A DNA stretch of 41,532 nt from Flavobacteriaceae bacterium UBA2765 (GTDB taxonomy: Bacteria > Bacteroidota > Bacteroidia > Flavobacteriales > Flavobacteriaceae). The notes under the pieces are model-generated. The model searched no databases, had not been told where the DNA came from, and was given only the letters and a program-made list of their open reading frames with translations. The translations under genes and the position numbers were made by a program. Positions 26,729 through 35,185 of this stretch are shown here, in pieces (the stretch's first letter is position 1; every line of letters starts with the position of its first letter). The stretch is taken from positions 1 through 41,532 of the forward strand of contig DEIV01000034.1 in the NCBI GenBank assembly GCA_002352665.1. Direction: 5' to 3'.

Positions 26729-29581
26729 TTAACCTCCTGATATTCCATTAATAAATGTTTTTACAAAATTGAGAATTTTATCTGTAACTCTGTTGCTAAT
26801 TCTTTCTCGTTGTAATACACTTGGCTGTTGATCTAAGGAATCAATTACCTCATCTTCGGTTGCCATTCTTCCAGTAAAGAGATAATTATTTATGATGCTT
26901 TCTACTTTGTCTTGGTTTAAGGCTTCCTCTTTACTTAATTCTTGCAATGCTATTTTTGTTTCTTCTTGCCAATATTGATGAAATACTTCTTCAATATTAT
27001 CATCATTACTTATTTCGGGAAGATTTTTTAATATAAACTTCTCTATTAACTCTCGTTTACTTCTTAACTCCGTTTCTCCTGTAATTAAATCAATAATTTC
27101 TTTTTGTTTTTTTGCTTTATCTTGTTTAGATGCACTTTTTAATTCGGCTAATAATTTTAAAATATAGGTTACATTTATTTCATCTCTATGAATTAATTCT
27201 AATTCAAAATCAATCTCATCTAATACTGATACTAACTCTTTTTGCTGATTGGTTTTAATCTTATCGTATAAATCTAAATATTTACTTGAATAGTCTTTAA
27301 ACTCTTGGTCTTTCATATACGTATCATCAAACGTAAAATTGGTGAATGATGCTAATATATTTTTTAATCGCATTATTTCTCTAAATGCTTTTGCAAACTT
27401 TAATTCGTCTTCTTCGGTTACTAAATCGCTTACACTATCAACGGTTGGAGCAATACTCATTAAATGTTTGTATGCTTCATTAAAGTCTTTTACATAATCT
27501 TCATAAGGTGCAATCGTAATCGTTTCATTTGCATTTTTATCAGAAAACAATCGAACAGCCTCATCTGTTGCATTTTTAAGGTTACGGAATGCTAAAATAT
27601 TACCTTGTGATTTCTTTTCGTTTAAAATTCTATTTGTACGAGAGTATGCTTGTATTAAACCGTGATACTTTAAATTTTTATCTACATACAACGTGTTTAA
27701 TGATTTACTATCAAAACCTGTAAGGAACATATTTACAACTAATAGAATATCAATTTGCTTGTTTTTTACTCGTTTTGAAATATCCTTTTTATAGTTTAAA
27801 AACGTGACACCATCTTTTGCAGAATGTTTTGAACCAAAAATTTTGTTATAATCTGAAATAAACTCATCTAATTTATCTCTTCGTTGTTTGTGCTCTGTTT
27901 TATAAACTGCATTTGGTTCTGCAGCAATAAAAAAATCTTCTTCTTGTATATCTCCATTTGCATTTTTATCATCTGGATTAGCACCATAAGAAAAAATAGT
28001 TGCAATATTTAAGTTGTGCTCTTTGTTTTCTTTTTTGGCTTTAAATAATTCATAATACTTAATTAAAATATCAATACTACTTACACAAAACATTGCTGTA
28101 AATGTTCTGTGATGTGTTTTTCGGTTATGATTTTCAATAATATAATTCGTTATTTTTTCAATGTACCCATCACTTTCATATACTTCTTGAGTATCAATAT
28201 CTTCTACTTTGGTATCGTCAATATTTCCTTTTGATTTGAATATGTTGTAATATTCAATAGAAAATTTTAATACGTTTTCATCACGAATAGCATCTGTAAT
28301 TACATAACGATGTAAACATCTATCAAACAGCATTTTGGTAGTATATTTTAAACTGTTTTCTATATGTGCATTCTTTTCAAATATTGGTGTTCCTGTAAAT
28401 CCAAATAATTGATGGTCTGTAAAAAAATTTACAATCCGCTTATGAGTATCTCCAAACTGACTACGATGACATTCATCAAAAATAAAAACTATTTTTTTAT
28501 CTTTTAAACTTTCTATTTGATTGCGAAATTTTGCTTTTGAAATAGCAGTATTTAATTTTTGTATAGTCGTTACAATTAGTGGTCTGCTGTTATCTAAGAA
28601 TTGATTGACTAACATTTTGGTGTTTTCTGTACCATCAATACTATCTTTATCAAATGCTCTAAATTCCCGTACTGTTTGGTCGTCTAAATCTTGTCTGTCA
28701 ACTACAAATACTACTTTTTTAATTTTAGGATTATGTGTAATTATTTGACTTGCTTTAAATGATGTAAGCGTTTTTCCTGAACCAGTAGTATGCCAGATAT
28801 ACCCATTTTTATCTGTATTTTTTATCCGCTCAATTATATTTTCCACAGCGTAAAATTGATATGGTCGTAATACCATTAAAATTTTATCGCCTTCGTGCAA
28901 AACAATATACTTGGTTATCATTTTTGCAATATGACAAGGCTCTAAAAAGGCATTAGAAAAATCAGTTAATTGTGTAATATTTGCATTGTTTTCTTTGCTC
29001 CAAAAAAAGGTCTGTTTGAAACTTTGTTTTGGACTATTGGCGTAATACTTTGAGTTTACACCATTAGAGATAACAAATATCTGTACATACTGAAACAATG
29101 CGTTGTTAGATGCGAAACTCTCTTTTTGATAGCGTTGTATTTGATTAAAGGCTTCTTTTAATTCAATACCTCTACGTTTTAATTCTATTTGAACTAATGG
29201 AAAACCATTAATAAGTATAGTAACGTCGTATCTATTTTCTCGCTTACCGTAAATGGTAATTTGATTGGTTACTTGAAATTGATTTTGACACCAATAGTCT
29301 TGATTAATAAATTCTATATACGCCTTTTCTCCATTATCTTTAAGCAACACGTATTTATCTCGTAACGTTTTTGCTTTATCAAAAATATTTCCTTTAGATA
29401 AGTGAATAACAATTCTATTAAACTCTGCATCAGAAAATGTTTTGTTATTGTGTTTTTCTAATTGTTTTTTTAGATTGTTTAATAAATCTGCTTCTGTATT
29501 TATTTTTACAGGTGTATGTCCTAAACTTTTAAGTTGAGATAATAGATTATTTTCAAGTACTTGTTCTGGTTGGGTTGTCAT
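26729..29581 (-). CDS. hsdR: Type I restriction endonuclease subunit R
   Basis: A 950-residue HsdR, the DNA-translocating and cleaving subunit of a type I restriction enzyme. The N-terminal nuclease domain has the PD-(D/E)xK pattern RYDVTILINGFPLVQIELK with Asp119, Glu133 and Lys135. The superfamily-2 motor follows: Walker A TGSGKT at 266-271, DECHRS at 368-373, TGTP at 395-398, and the late helicase motif AYSRTNR. The C-terminal part is helical and docks on the HsdM/HsdS core. Length is normal and all motifs are intact. It is the last gene of the operon, 10 bp after the AbiF-like gene, which separates it from hsdS. Confidence 0.95.
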   Translation of the reverse strand: MTTQPEQVLENNLLSQLKSLGHTPVKINTEADLLNNLKKQLEKHNNKTFSDAEFNRIVIHLSKGNIFDKAKTLRDKYVLLKDNGEKAYIEFINQDYWCQNQFQVTNQITIYGKRENRYDVTILINGFPLVQIELKRRGIELKEAFNQIQRYQKESFASNNALFQYVQIFVISNGVNSKYYANSPKQSFKQTFFWSKENNANITQLTDFSNAFLEPCHIAKMITKYIVLHEGDKILMVLRPYQFYAVENIIERIKNTDKNGYIWHTTGSGKTLTSFKASQIITHNPKIKKVVFVVDRQDLDDQTVREFRAFDKDSIDGTENTKMLVNQFLDNSRPLIVTTIQKLNTAISKAKFRNQIESLKDKKIVFIFDECHRSQFGDTHKRIVNFFTDHQLFGFTGTPIFEKNAHIENSLKYTTKMLFDRCLHRYVITDAIRDENVLKFSIEYYNIFKSKGNIDDTKVEDIDTQEVYESDGYIEKITNYIIENHNRKTHHRTFTAMFCVSSIDILIKYYELFKAKKENKEHNLNIATIFSYGANPDDKNANGDIQEEDFFIAAEPNAVYKTEHKQRRDKLDEFISDYNKIFGSKHSAKDGVTFLNYKKDISKRVKNKQIDILLVVNMFLTGFDSKSLNTLYVDKNLKYHGLIQAYSRTNRILNEKKSQGNILAFRNLKNATDEAVRLFSDKNANETITIAPYEDYVKDFNEAYKHLMSIAPTVDSVSDLVTEEDELKFAKAFREIMRLKNILASFTNFTFDDTYMKDQEFKDYSSKYLDLYDKIKTNQQKELVSVLDEIDFELELIHRDEINVTYILKLLAELKSASKQDKAKKQKEIIDLITGETELRSKRELIEKFILKNLPEISNDDNIEEVFHQYWQEETKIALQELSKEEALNQDKVESIINNYLFTGRMATEDEVIDSLDQQPSVLQRERISNRVTDKILNFVKTFINGISGG

Positions 29582-29591
29582 ACTAATTTTA

Positions 29592-30503
29592 TTATTGCCA
29601 TAATGGTTCTTTTTGCCAGTTTGGCTTCATCCCCAAAGCATTTTCATCGACGTTAGGATATTTCACAAACAAAGTATTTAATTTTGTTGTAAATGCATTG
29701 TTTGGTTGTATGGTGTTTAATAGGTATTTCATTAAACATAAATGTACATACAGCTTACTAAACTCATGTTGCTTAGGGACGTTTTCAATATCATTTATCC
29801 AGTAGTTTGGAGGTTTTGACAATAACTTTACAGTACCGGGTAAATTTTTATTCCATAATCTGGAATGATGCGCACAATAATTACGTATTTGAGCAATAGA
29901 TTGCAACCAACTTGGTAAATAGGTATGATTAACAGCACCAAACTCTTGTGCAATTATATCTTTAGAGTTTAATGTATGTTTTAAATTGCCGTATAGTTTT
30001 GATAATGCTCCAAAACTGGTTTGTTCTAAAGCTTTCCATGCAGGAGGGAAACGCTTATCATCTTTATGCTTTTTAAAATGATTTTTTATTGTCTTGTCTT
30101 TAGATCGTGATAGCTCTTCTTCTATATTAGATAATGTTTTTACCAATGCCATACTATCAGTAAACAACTCAAAATTTTGAAACCACCAAGGGTTTATTTC
30201 GTGAGATAGATGATAGATTAATTTGGTACGTAAACTAATTTCTATTTTTTCGATAACCTCAAATAGTAATATGCGTAATTCTGCATCAAAATTGTAGAGC
30301 GCAATTACATCTTTAAATTTACTATTAGGCTTAAAGACATGGTTATCTTTATCTGATTGCATTACATACCAATATTCACCCAAACGGTAATAACTTATAT
30401 TAGATAAATACTTTATGGCAAGAGTAGTATTAGGTACTTCTAAACCTCTTTTTTGAAGTTGTGCTATTTGTTCTGCTATGGTAAGTGCTTTTTTACTAAA
30501 CAT
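29592..30503 (-). CDS. abiF: AbiF/Abi_2 family abortive infection protein (HEPN RNase-like)
   Basis: A 303-residue protein of the Abi_2 (AbiD/AbiF) family. It begins SKKALTIAEQIAQLQKRGL and ISYYRLGEYWY, typical of the family. The diagnostic HEPN ribonuclease motif is RNYCAHHSRLWN, with Arg207-x4-His212. A second Arg-x5-His (Arg92...His98, in SLRTKLIYHL) is also present. Family members stop phage infection by arresting growth. Published work places AbiF close to the ancestry of Cas13 and describes a partner non-coding RNA that holds the toxin in check (from memory). Here it sits inside a type I restriction operon between hsdS and hsdR, with a structured spacer directly upstream. Confidence 0.88.
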   Translation of the reverse strand: MFSKKALTIAEQIAQLQKRGLEVPNTTLAIKYLSNISYYRLGEYWYVMQSDKDNHVFKPNSKFKDVIALYNFDAELRILLFEVIEKIEISLRTKLIYHLSHEINPWWFQNFELFTDSMALVKTLSNIEEELSRSKDKTIKNHFKKHKDDKRFPPAWKALEQTSFGALSKLYGNLKHTLNSKDIIAQEFGAVNHTYLPSWLQSIAQIRNYCAHHSRLWNKNLPGTVKLLSKPPNYWINDIENVPKQHEFSKLYVHLCLMKYLLNTIQPNNAFTTKLNTLFVKYPNVDENALGMKPNWQKEPLWQ

Positions 30504-30539
30504 GCGCCGTTATTAAAGAATTAAATAAAAAAGCAAACA

Positions 30540-30600
30540 TATATAAAGCAAAAGACACACCCTGGGACGCTGTTCTTAAGGGTAGCGTGGTGTGTACTGT
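30540..30600 (-). ncRNA. Candidate structured small RNA upstream of abiF
   Basis: The 172-bp hsdS-abiF spacer contains one strong hairpin (30555-30595). Read on the minus strand, ACACACC and ACGCT form the left side, ACCCTTAAGAAC is a 12-nt loop, AGCGT closes the upper stem, CCCAG is a 5-nt one-sided bulge and GGTGTGT closes the lower stem. The 12 base pairs are all perfect. A perfect TACCTTTG promoter box lies 10 bases before the hairpin, so transcription should begin about 5 bases ahead of it. A T-rich stretch (CTTTTGCTTT) follows. The GC-rich hairpin stands out from its AT-rich surroundings. The ends are estimates. An RNA antitoxin for AbiF is the leading idea; an attenuator or processing site is the alternative. 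Confidence 0.5.
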
Positions 30601-30605
30601 TGGTA

Positions 30606-30613
30606 CAAAGGTA
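30606..30613 (-). promoter_or_regulatory. Promoter box for the hairpin RNA/abiF
   Basis: Reads TACCTTTG on the minus strand, matching the Bacteroidota -7 consensus TAnnTTTG at every fixed position. No clear -33 box. An internal promoter here would let abiF and the hairpin RNA be expressed independently of the restriction genes. Confidence 0.5.
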
Positions 30614-30675
30614 ACGTATAGATTACTTATTTTGTATGTTTTTTTCATATTTTTGCTTTTTTTTAACACTTACCA

Positions 30676-31905
30676 TTACACAAATAGTTGCTGTAATAAG
30701 CCTTTTTTAAAGGTTTTTGTTTTTTCTAATTGTATGGCAACTTGGTTTATTTTATCATCTATTGATGATAAAAAATTGGCTATTTGGGTTTGTTCTTCTA
30801 TGCAGGGAATATCTATTTTTAAATCTTTAATGCTATTATAATATAAGTGTACTATTGTTATTCCTTGTGCTCTTGAAGCAATTTGATGTTTTTTATGATT
30901 TGATAAGTAATATGCATAAAAAATATTATTTATTTTTTGATTTCCTCGCAAAACAATAATATCACCTCCTAAAAGAACATTTTCTATATTTAATGCTGTT
31001 ACATTTGCTAAATCAATTCCTGTTGTTGTCGTTGAGGAAGGAATTAATAAATCCCCTTTTTTTGATTTTAAACCCACTTGACTATTAGTTCTGCTTTTTA
31101 CATCAAAGATTACTTCATCATATTTAGTATATAACTCTCCATATAAAACACATTTGTTAATCCCATTTTCATCTAGCACTCCTTTAGGAATACCTTTCCC
31201 TTTATAAGAAAGAAATAACTCTCCCAACATCTTCACTTTCCATTTAGGATATTTATTGCCTTTTTCGTCAAAAAACCTATTTTTTTGATTAAAAATTTGT
31301 TGCATTACACCTTTTTTGTAGTACTCTAATAACTCTTTTTTACGTGTTAGTTGGGTTATTTTGGTATCTACTTCTGTGAGAAATGATGCTATTTTTTTTT
31401 GTTCTGGGAGTTGAGGGAAGTTTAGTTTTAAAGATGATAATTGACTCGCATATAAATGAATTACTGACACTCCTTGAGACAATCTTGCAATATCTATTTT
31501 CTTTTTACTATTTAAATAATAAGATAAAAAGACACCATTATTTTTAGTCTTGATAATATTCAAATCTCCACCTAAAATAATACCATCTTTTAAAACACAA
31601 GAAGCAGTTGCAATATCAATTTGTGTTTCGCCAGATGCAGGAATTATAACATCATTTGCTTCACTTATCACCAATTTATCTAATTCATTATTTGTTTTAG
31701 AATGAACTTCAGAAATTGTTTCTCCATAAAGTGTATATAACTCACCATACCTGATACAATCATTTTTTCCACCTACTACTATTTCACTTTTAGATATTCC
31801 TTTTCCTTTTGAAAACTTTGCAACCTCACCTAATTTTTTACTTTTCCATTTATCTAAAAAATCGGGGAAGCGTAATTGTGGTATTTTATTTTGTACGATT
31901 TTCAT
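30676..31905 (-). CDS. hsdS: Type I restriction specificity subunit with two related recognition domains
   Basis: A 409-residue HsdS, which selects the DNA target for both methylation and restriction. It has the usual order: recognition domain 1 (about 20-150), conserved coiled helix (LPEQKKIASFLTEVDTKI...), recognition domain 2 (about 225-345), conserved helix 2 (IEEQTQIANFLSSIDDKI...). Unusually, the two recognition domains are clearly homologous: KGKGISKSEI against KGKGIPKGVL, IRYGELYTLYGE against VLYGELYTKYDE, LGGDLNII against LGGDIIVL, and LSQGVSVIHLY against RAQGITIVHLY. The two half-sites are therefore likely to be alike, giving a near-palindromic bipartite target. The stop-to-start gap from hsdM is 3 bp. 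Confidence 0.93.
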   Translation of the reverse strand: MKIVQNKIPQLRFPDFLDKWKSKKLGEVAKFSKGKGISKSEIVVGGKNDCIRYGELYTLYGETISEVHSKTNNELDKLVISEANDVIIPASGETQIDIATASCVLKDGIILGGDLNIIKTKNNGVFLSYYLNSKKKIDIARLSQGVSVIHLYASQLSSLKLNFPQLPEQKKIASFLTEVDTKITQLTRKKELLEYYKKGVMQQIFNQKNRFFDEKGNKYPKWKVKMLGELFLSYKGKGIPKGVLDENGINKCVLYGELYTKYDEVIFDVKSRTNSQVGLKSKKGDLLIPSSTTTTGIDLANVTALNIENVLLGGDIIVLRGNQKINNIFYAYYLSNHKKHQIASRAQGITIVHLYYNSIKDLKIDIPCIEEQTQIANFLSSIDDKINQVAIQLEKTKTFKKGLLQQLFV

Positions 31906-31908
31906 AGA

Positions 31909-33516
31909 CTAAAACGGAATTACTATATTTAATTGTTTGCAAAAATCTGCAATAGTGTTTTCGGTTGCAGTAATATCAATATCTAATGCTTTTAATTCAT
32001 TCGCAACTTCTAAAATATTAATAGGTGCTTCTTCTATAAAGGTATCTACATAACGAGGTATGTTGAGGTTGTAATCGTTTTCGGCTATTTCTTTAAATTT
32101 TGCTCTATAACTAAACTTATCTATTACTGTTCTGTTGGTATAGGTATCTGCAATTTTAGTAATATGTTCGTCTAATAGCTTATTTTGACTTCCATGTTTT
32201 TCAAATTCTTTAGAGGCATCAATAAATAATATATCATCGTTTACTTCTCTACATTTTTTAATGACCAAAATGCTGGTTGGTATTCCTGTTCCAAAAAATA
32301 TATTTGCTGGCAGTCCAATAACTGCATCAATATAATTTCGGTCTTCAATTAAATATTTGCGTATATGCTTTTCTGCAGCACCTCTAAATAATACTCCGTG
32401 AGGTAGTACACACGCCATTATACCATTGTCATCCAAATGGTGTATCATATGTTGTACAAAGGCAAAATCAGCTTTAGATTTTGGAGCTAATTTTCCGTAT
32501 TGGCTAAATCTATCATCAGTTGAAAAGATGCCTTTTGAAGACCAATGCGCAGAAAATGGTGGGTTAGCTACAATGGCTTCCGCACTCAATTCCATATCCA
32601 TATGTTGTGGTGCTTCAAGTGTATCTTCTTGCTTAATATTAAATTTTGAAAAATGAATATCGTGTAAAATCATATTCATACGTGCCAAATTATATGTAGT
32701 ACGATTTAGTTCTTGACCGTAAAAATTACCCACATTCTTTGACCCAACCTCTCTTGCAACACGCAACAGTAAAGAACCACTTCCACAGGTCGCGTCGTAT
32801 ACAGATTTTAATCTTTTTTTACGAGAGGTTACTATTTTTGCTAAGATGGTTGATACTTGTTGTGGGGTGTAAAATTCACCTGCTGATTTGCCTGCTATTT
32901 TTGCAAATTTTCCGATTAGATACTCATAAGCATCACCCATTACATCACTTTGTGGTTCTTCTAATTCAAAATCTAATGGATCTAAAAGTGCTAAAATTTT
33001 CGCTATGATTTCATTTTTTGCCTTAACCGTTTTACCTAATTTAGAAGATGTTAAATCTAAATCTTCAAACAAGCGAATAAAATCATCTTCTGAGTCTGTA
33101 CCCATTGTACTTTGCTCAATATTATTTAAGATACGTTCTAAATCTTCAATAATAAAAAACTGTACAGCTTCATCATTATCGTTGGTTTCAATATCTACAA
33201 GATTGCTTCCTTTATTGGCAATACTTGTAAATAACTCTGATGGTTTTAAAAAATAACCTAATTTTTTAACACAGGCTTTTTTAACATGAACAATGTATTT
33301 TTGTCCTTCTTTAGTATTTTCATTAATATCTGTAAAAACTAAATTGTCTGGTTTTAAAATATCATTGGCATAAAAATGTAGCTTTTCCGATAAATATTTG
33401 TAGAAAATAAAACCGAGTATATAGTTTCTATAATCATCTGCATCCATTCTACCTCTTAACAAGTTGGCAATTGCCCATAATTGTTTTTCTAGAAATTTCT
33501 TTTGTTCTTCTGACAT
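31909..33516 (-). CDS. hsdM: Type I DNA adenine methyltransferase subunit M
   Basis: A 535-residue N6-adenine methyltransferase. The N-terminal helical HsdM domain (LWAIANLLRGRMDADDYRNYILGFIFYKYLSE) is complete. The AdoMet site is DATCGSGSLLL (241-251), followed by GQELNRTTYNLARMNM, and the catalytic motif is NPPF (318-321). With HsdS it protects host DNA; with HsdR it forms the restriction complex. It follows the AbiEii gene after only 19 bp with no separate promoter visible, so the restriction genes and the toxin-antitoxin pair probably share a transcript. Confidence 0.95.
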   Translation of the reverse strand: MSEEQKKFLEKQLWAIANLLRGRMDADDYRNYILGFIFYKYLSEKLHFYANDILKPDNLVFTDINENTKEGQKYIVHVKKACVKKLGYFLKPSELFTSIANKGSNLVDIETNDNDEAVQFFIIEDLERILNNIEQSTMGTDSEDDFIRLFEDLDLTSSKLGKTVKAKNEIIAKILALLDPLDFELEEPQSDVMGDAYEYLIGKFAKIAGKSAGEFYTPQQVSTILAKIVTSRKKRLKSVYDATCGSGSLLLRVAREVGSKNVGNFYGQELNRTTYNLARMNMILHDIHFSKFNIKQEDTLEAPQHMDMELSAEAIVANPPFSAHWSSKGIFSTDDRFSQYGKLAPKSKADFAFVQHMIHHLDDNGIMACVLPHGVLFRGAAEKHIRKYLIEDRNYIDAVIGLPANIFFGTGIPTSILVIKKCREVNDDILFIDASKEFEKHGSQNKLLDEHITKIADTYTNRTVIDKFSYRAKFKEIAENDYNLNIPRYVDTFIEEAPINILEVANELKALDIDITATENTIADFCKQLNIVIPF

Positions 33517-33535
33517 TGTAATTCTTGATTGTTTG

Positions 33536-34339
33536 CTAAATATTTAGGTTCTTTATATGGCGTTGTACTTCTCGTTCGATTCTGTCAAAATCAGGCAAAT
33601 CATTTATTTGTGCTGCCATAGATTGTTGCCATCTTCCTTTATAAGAAGGTTTTCGCTGTTCTAATTTTTTTAAAAATTGCTTCGGATCTATGTCTTTACT
33701 TATACATTTTGCCTTAAACTCGTTGAGGTAAAAATCAATATCCATTTCATGAATTTCTAATAAATACCATATATCATAAAAATCGCGAGGCTGCATACGT
33801 TGCATTACAGAACGCATTTTTTCAACAAGCACTTCTTCTATTGAATAACACAATAATTCGTGCCCTTCTTGATCTGAATAACTAAGAATAACAGATTGTA
33901 ATTCTGGTTTAAATTCTAGCTGTTCATTTCTGGAGATATCAACTTTTACACGTTTATGGCTTCCCTGACCACCAAGCGGACCTATATAACTTATATAAAA
34001 GTTAATACCACCATCAGCGTGCTCGTTATTATCAATAATATTTAATGGAATATTGGCTTCTTCTTGTACATATTCAAAAACCTCATTAAACCATTGAAAA
34101 ATTTGATCATTAGTGATTTCGTCATTGAGTAATGTAAAATCTAAGTCTTCTGAAAAACGATAGTCTTCAAAATATACTTTCTTAAGTACTGTACCTCCTT
34201 TAAATGCCATTACATCTATTAAACTTTCATGGTATGCAATGCCTTGCAAAATCCATGACAACATATAATCTTTTTCGATTTGTTGGTCTCTTACATTTAC
34301 TGCTGTTGCCTTTTTCTGTATCTCTCCTGGTTTAATCAT
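33536..34339 (-). CDS. abiEii: AbiEii-type nucleotidyltransferase toxin
   Basis: A 267-residue nucleotidyltransferase of the AbiEii family, toxin of type IV toxin-antitoxin/abortive infection systems. Family motifs are present: FKGGTVLKKVYFEDYRFSEDLDFTL, with Gly-Gly-Thr at 48-50 and the metal-binding Asp65/Asp67 in SEDLD, and later KRVKVDISRNE. Known members transfer nucleotides to tRNA acceptor ends and stop translation. Its start overlaps the antitoxin stop by 4 bp, the normal paired arrangement. Confidence 0.9.
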   Translation of the reverse strand: MIKPGEIQKKATAVNVRDQQIEKDYMLSWILQGIAYHESLIDVMAFKGGTVLKKVYFEDYRFSEDLDFTLLNDEITNDQIFQWFNEVFEYVQEEANIPLNIIDNNEHADGGINFYISYIGPLGGQGSHKRVKVDISRNEQLEFKPELQSVILSYSDQEGHELLCYSIEEVLVEKMRSVMQRMQPRDFYDIWYLLEIHEMDIDFYLNEFKAKCISKDIDPKQFLKKLEQRKPSYKGRWQQSMAAQINDLPDFDRIEREVQRHIKNLNI

Positions 34340-35157
34340 GTATACATGGCAGATTTAATAGTTTCACTATCTATATTTACTTGAACACTCCATTTGCTTA
34401 AGTAGCTTCCTTTTTTAGGCAATTCGGTATCTAGAACAACATAAGATGCTGTTTTATTTTTTTGTAATGTTTTGATGATTGGATTATCTATTTCGAGTAG
34501 TTCCAACAAATAACCTAACCTTTTAATAACCGCTTGAGAATTGAATTGTTCGGTATATTTATAAAGCTTATTAAAATTTATTTTATCCTTTGATATATAT
34601 ATGGCTCTAGCGACCTCAACAATTCCACCTGCATAATTTGGCTTAAACAAACAATCAATGAAGGTTTTTTCTAAATCAGAGCATTTCACTTTGTTGAAAT
34701 TATCAATCCACATATTTTTAGTTCCAAAGAAGTGTTTTGGGTTGTGATATATAAATTGAAAAGGAATGTTTTTCACATGCATTAAACTTGGTTTGATTTG
34801 CTTATTGACAACGATTTGTTCTTTTAAAGAGGGCTGTGTTATCAAATTGTGAATTTCTAATGCTGAATAATAAGCTATATAGTATTCTGCATCTTTTACC
34901 AAGCTTTTAGCGAGTAAATGCCAGTTAGGCATAAATAATTTTGCGTCTTGTTCATACGGTATGATATAATAGATTCCTTCTTTTATCCGCATAAGCAACC
35001 CCCTCTTTGTCATATCACTTAGGAGTTGGTTTATATTGCTTTTTGTTGAGTTAGGTAAGGCATTGCGAGCTTCATAGCTAGTGAAACATAATTGATCAAA
35101 TCCATTAAAATATGACAACAACTCGCTAGATTGAGTTGAGATATTTTTATGTTTCAT
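34336..35157 (-). CDS. abiEi: AbiEi-type antitoxin/transcriptional regulator
   Basis: A 273-residue AbiEi-like protein. The N-terminal ~75 residues form a winged helix (ELLSYFNGFDQLCFTSYEARNAL, INQLLSDMTKRGLLMRIKEGIYYI). The following domain has YIAYYSALEIHNLITQ and the family's KCSDLEKTFIDCLFKPNYAGGIVEVA. AbiEi proteins neutralise AbiEii and repress their own operon by binding inverted repeats. One such repeat (35165-35185) lies directly upstream. It is the first gene of the whole defence operon, so it could set the level of all downstream genes, including the restriction genes (inference). Confidence 0.88.
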   Translation of the reverse strand: MKHKNISTQSSELLSYFNGFDQLCFTSYEARNALPNSTKSNINQLLSDMTKRGLLMRIKEGIYYIIPYEQDAKLFMPNWHLLAKSLVKDAEYYIAYYSALEIHNLITQPSLKEQIVVNKQIKPSLMHVKNIPFQFIYHNPKHFFGTKNMWIDNFNKVKCSDLEKTFIDCLFKPNYAGGIVEVARAIYISKDKINFNKLYKYTEQFNSQAVIKRLGYLLELLEIDNPIIKTLQKNKTASYVVLDTELPKKGSYLSKWSVQVNIDSETIKSAMYT

Positions 35158-35164
35158 AGTATAA

Positions 35165-35185
35165 TAATAAGGTTGAAACTTATTA
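35165..35185 (-). promoter_or_regulatory. Inverted repeat ahead of abiEi, probable autoregulatory operator
   Basis: TAATAAG, spacer GTTGAAA, CTTATTA: perfect 7-bp arms 8 bp upstream of the abiEi start codon. The position and the known behaviour of AbiEi (binding inverted repeats in its own promoter) make it a likely operator. Confidence 0.5.

Noticed and set aside
29592..30503. AbiF-like gene as a Cas13 effector
   Set aside because: It is only 303 residues, far shorter than Cas13, and there is no CRISPR array nearby.
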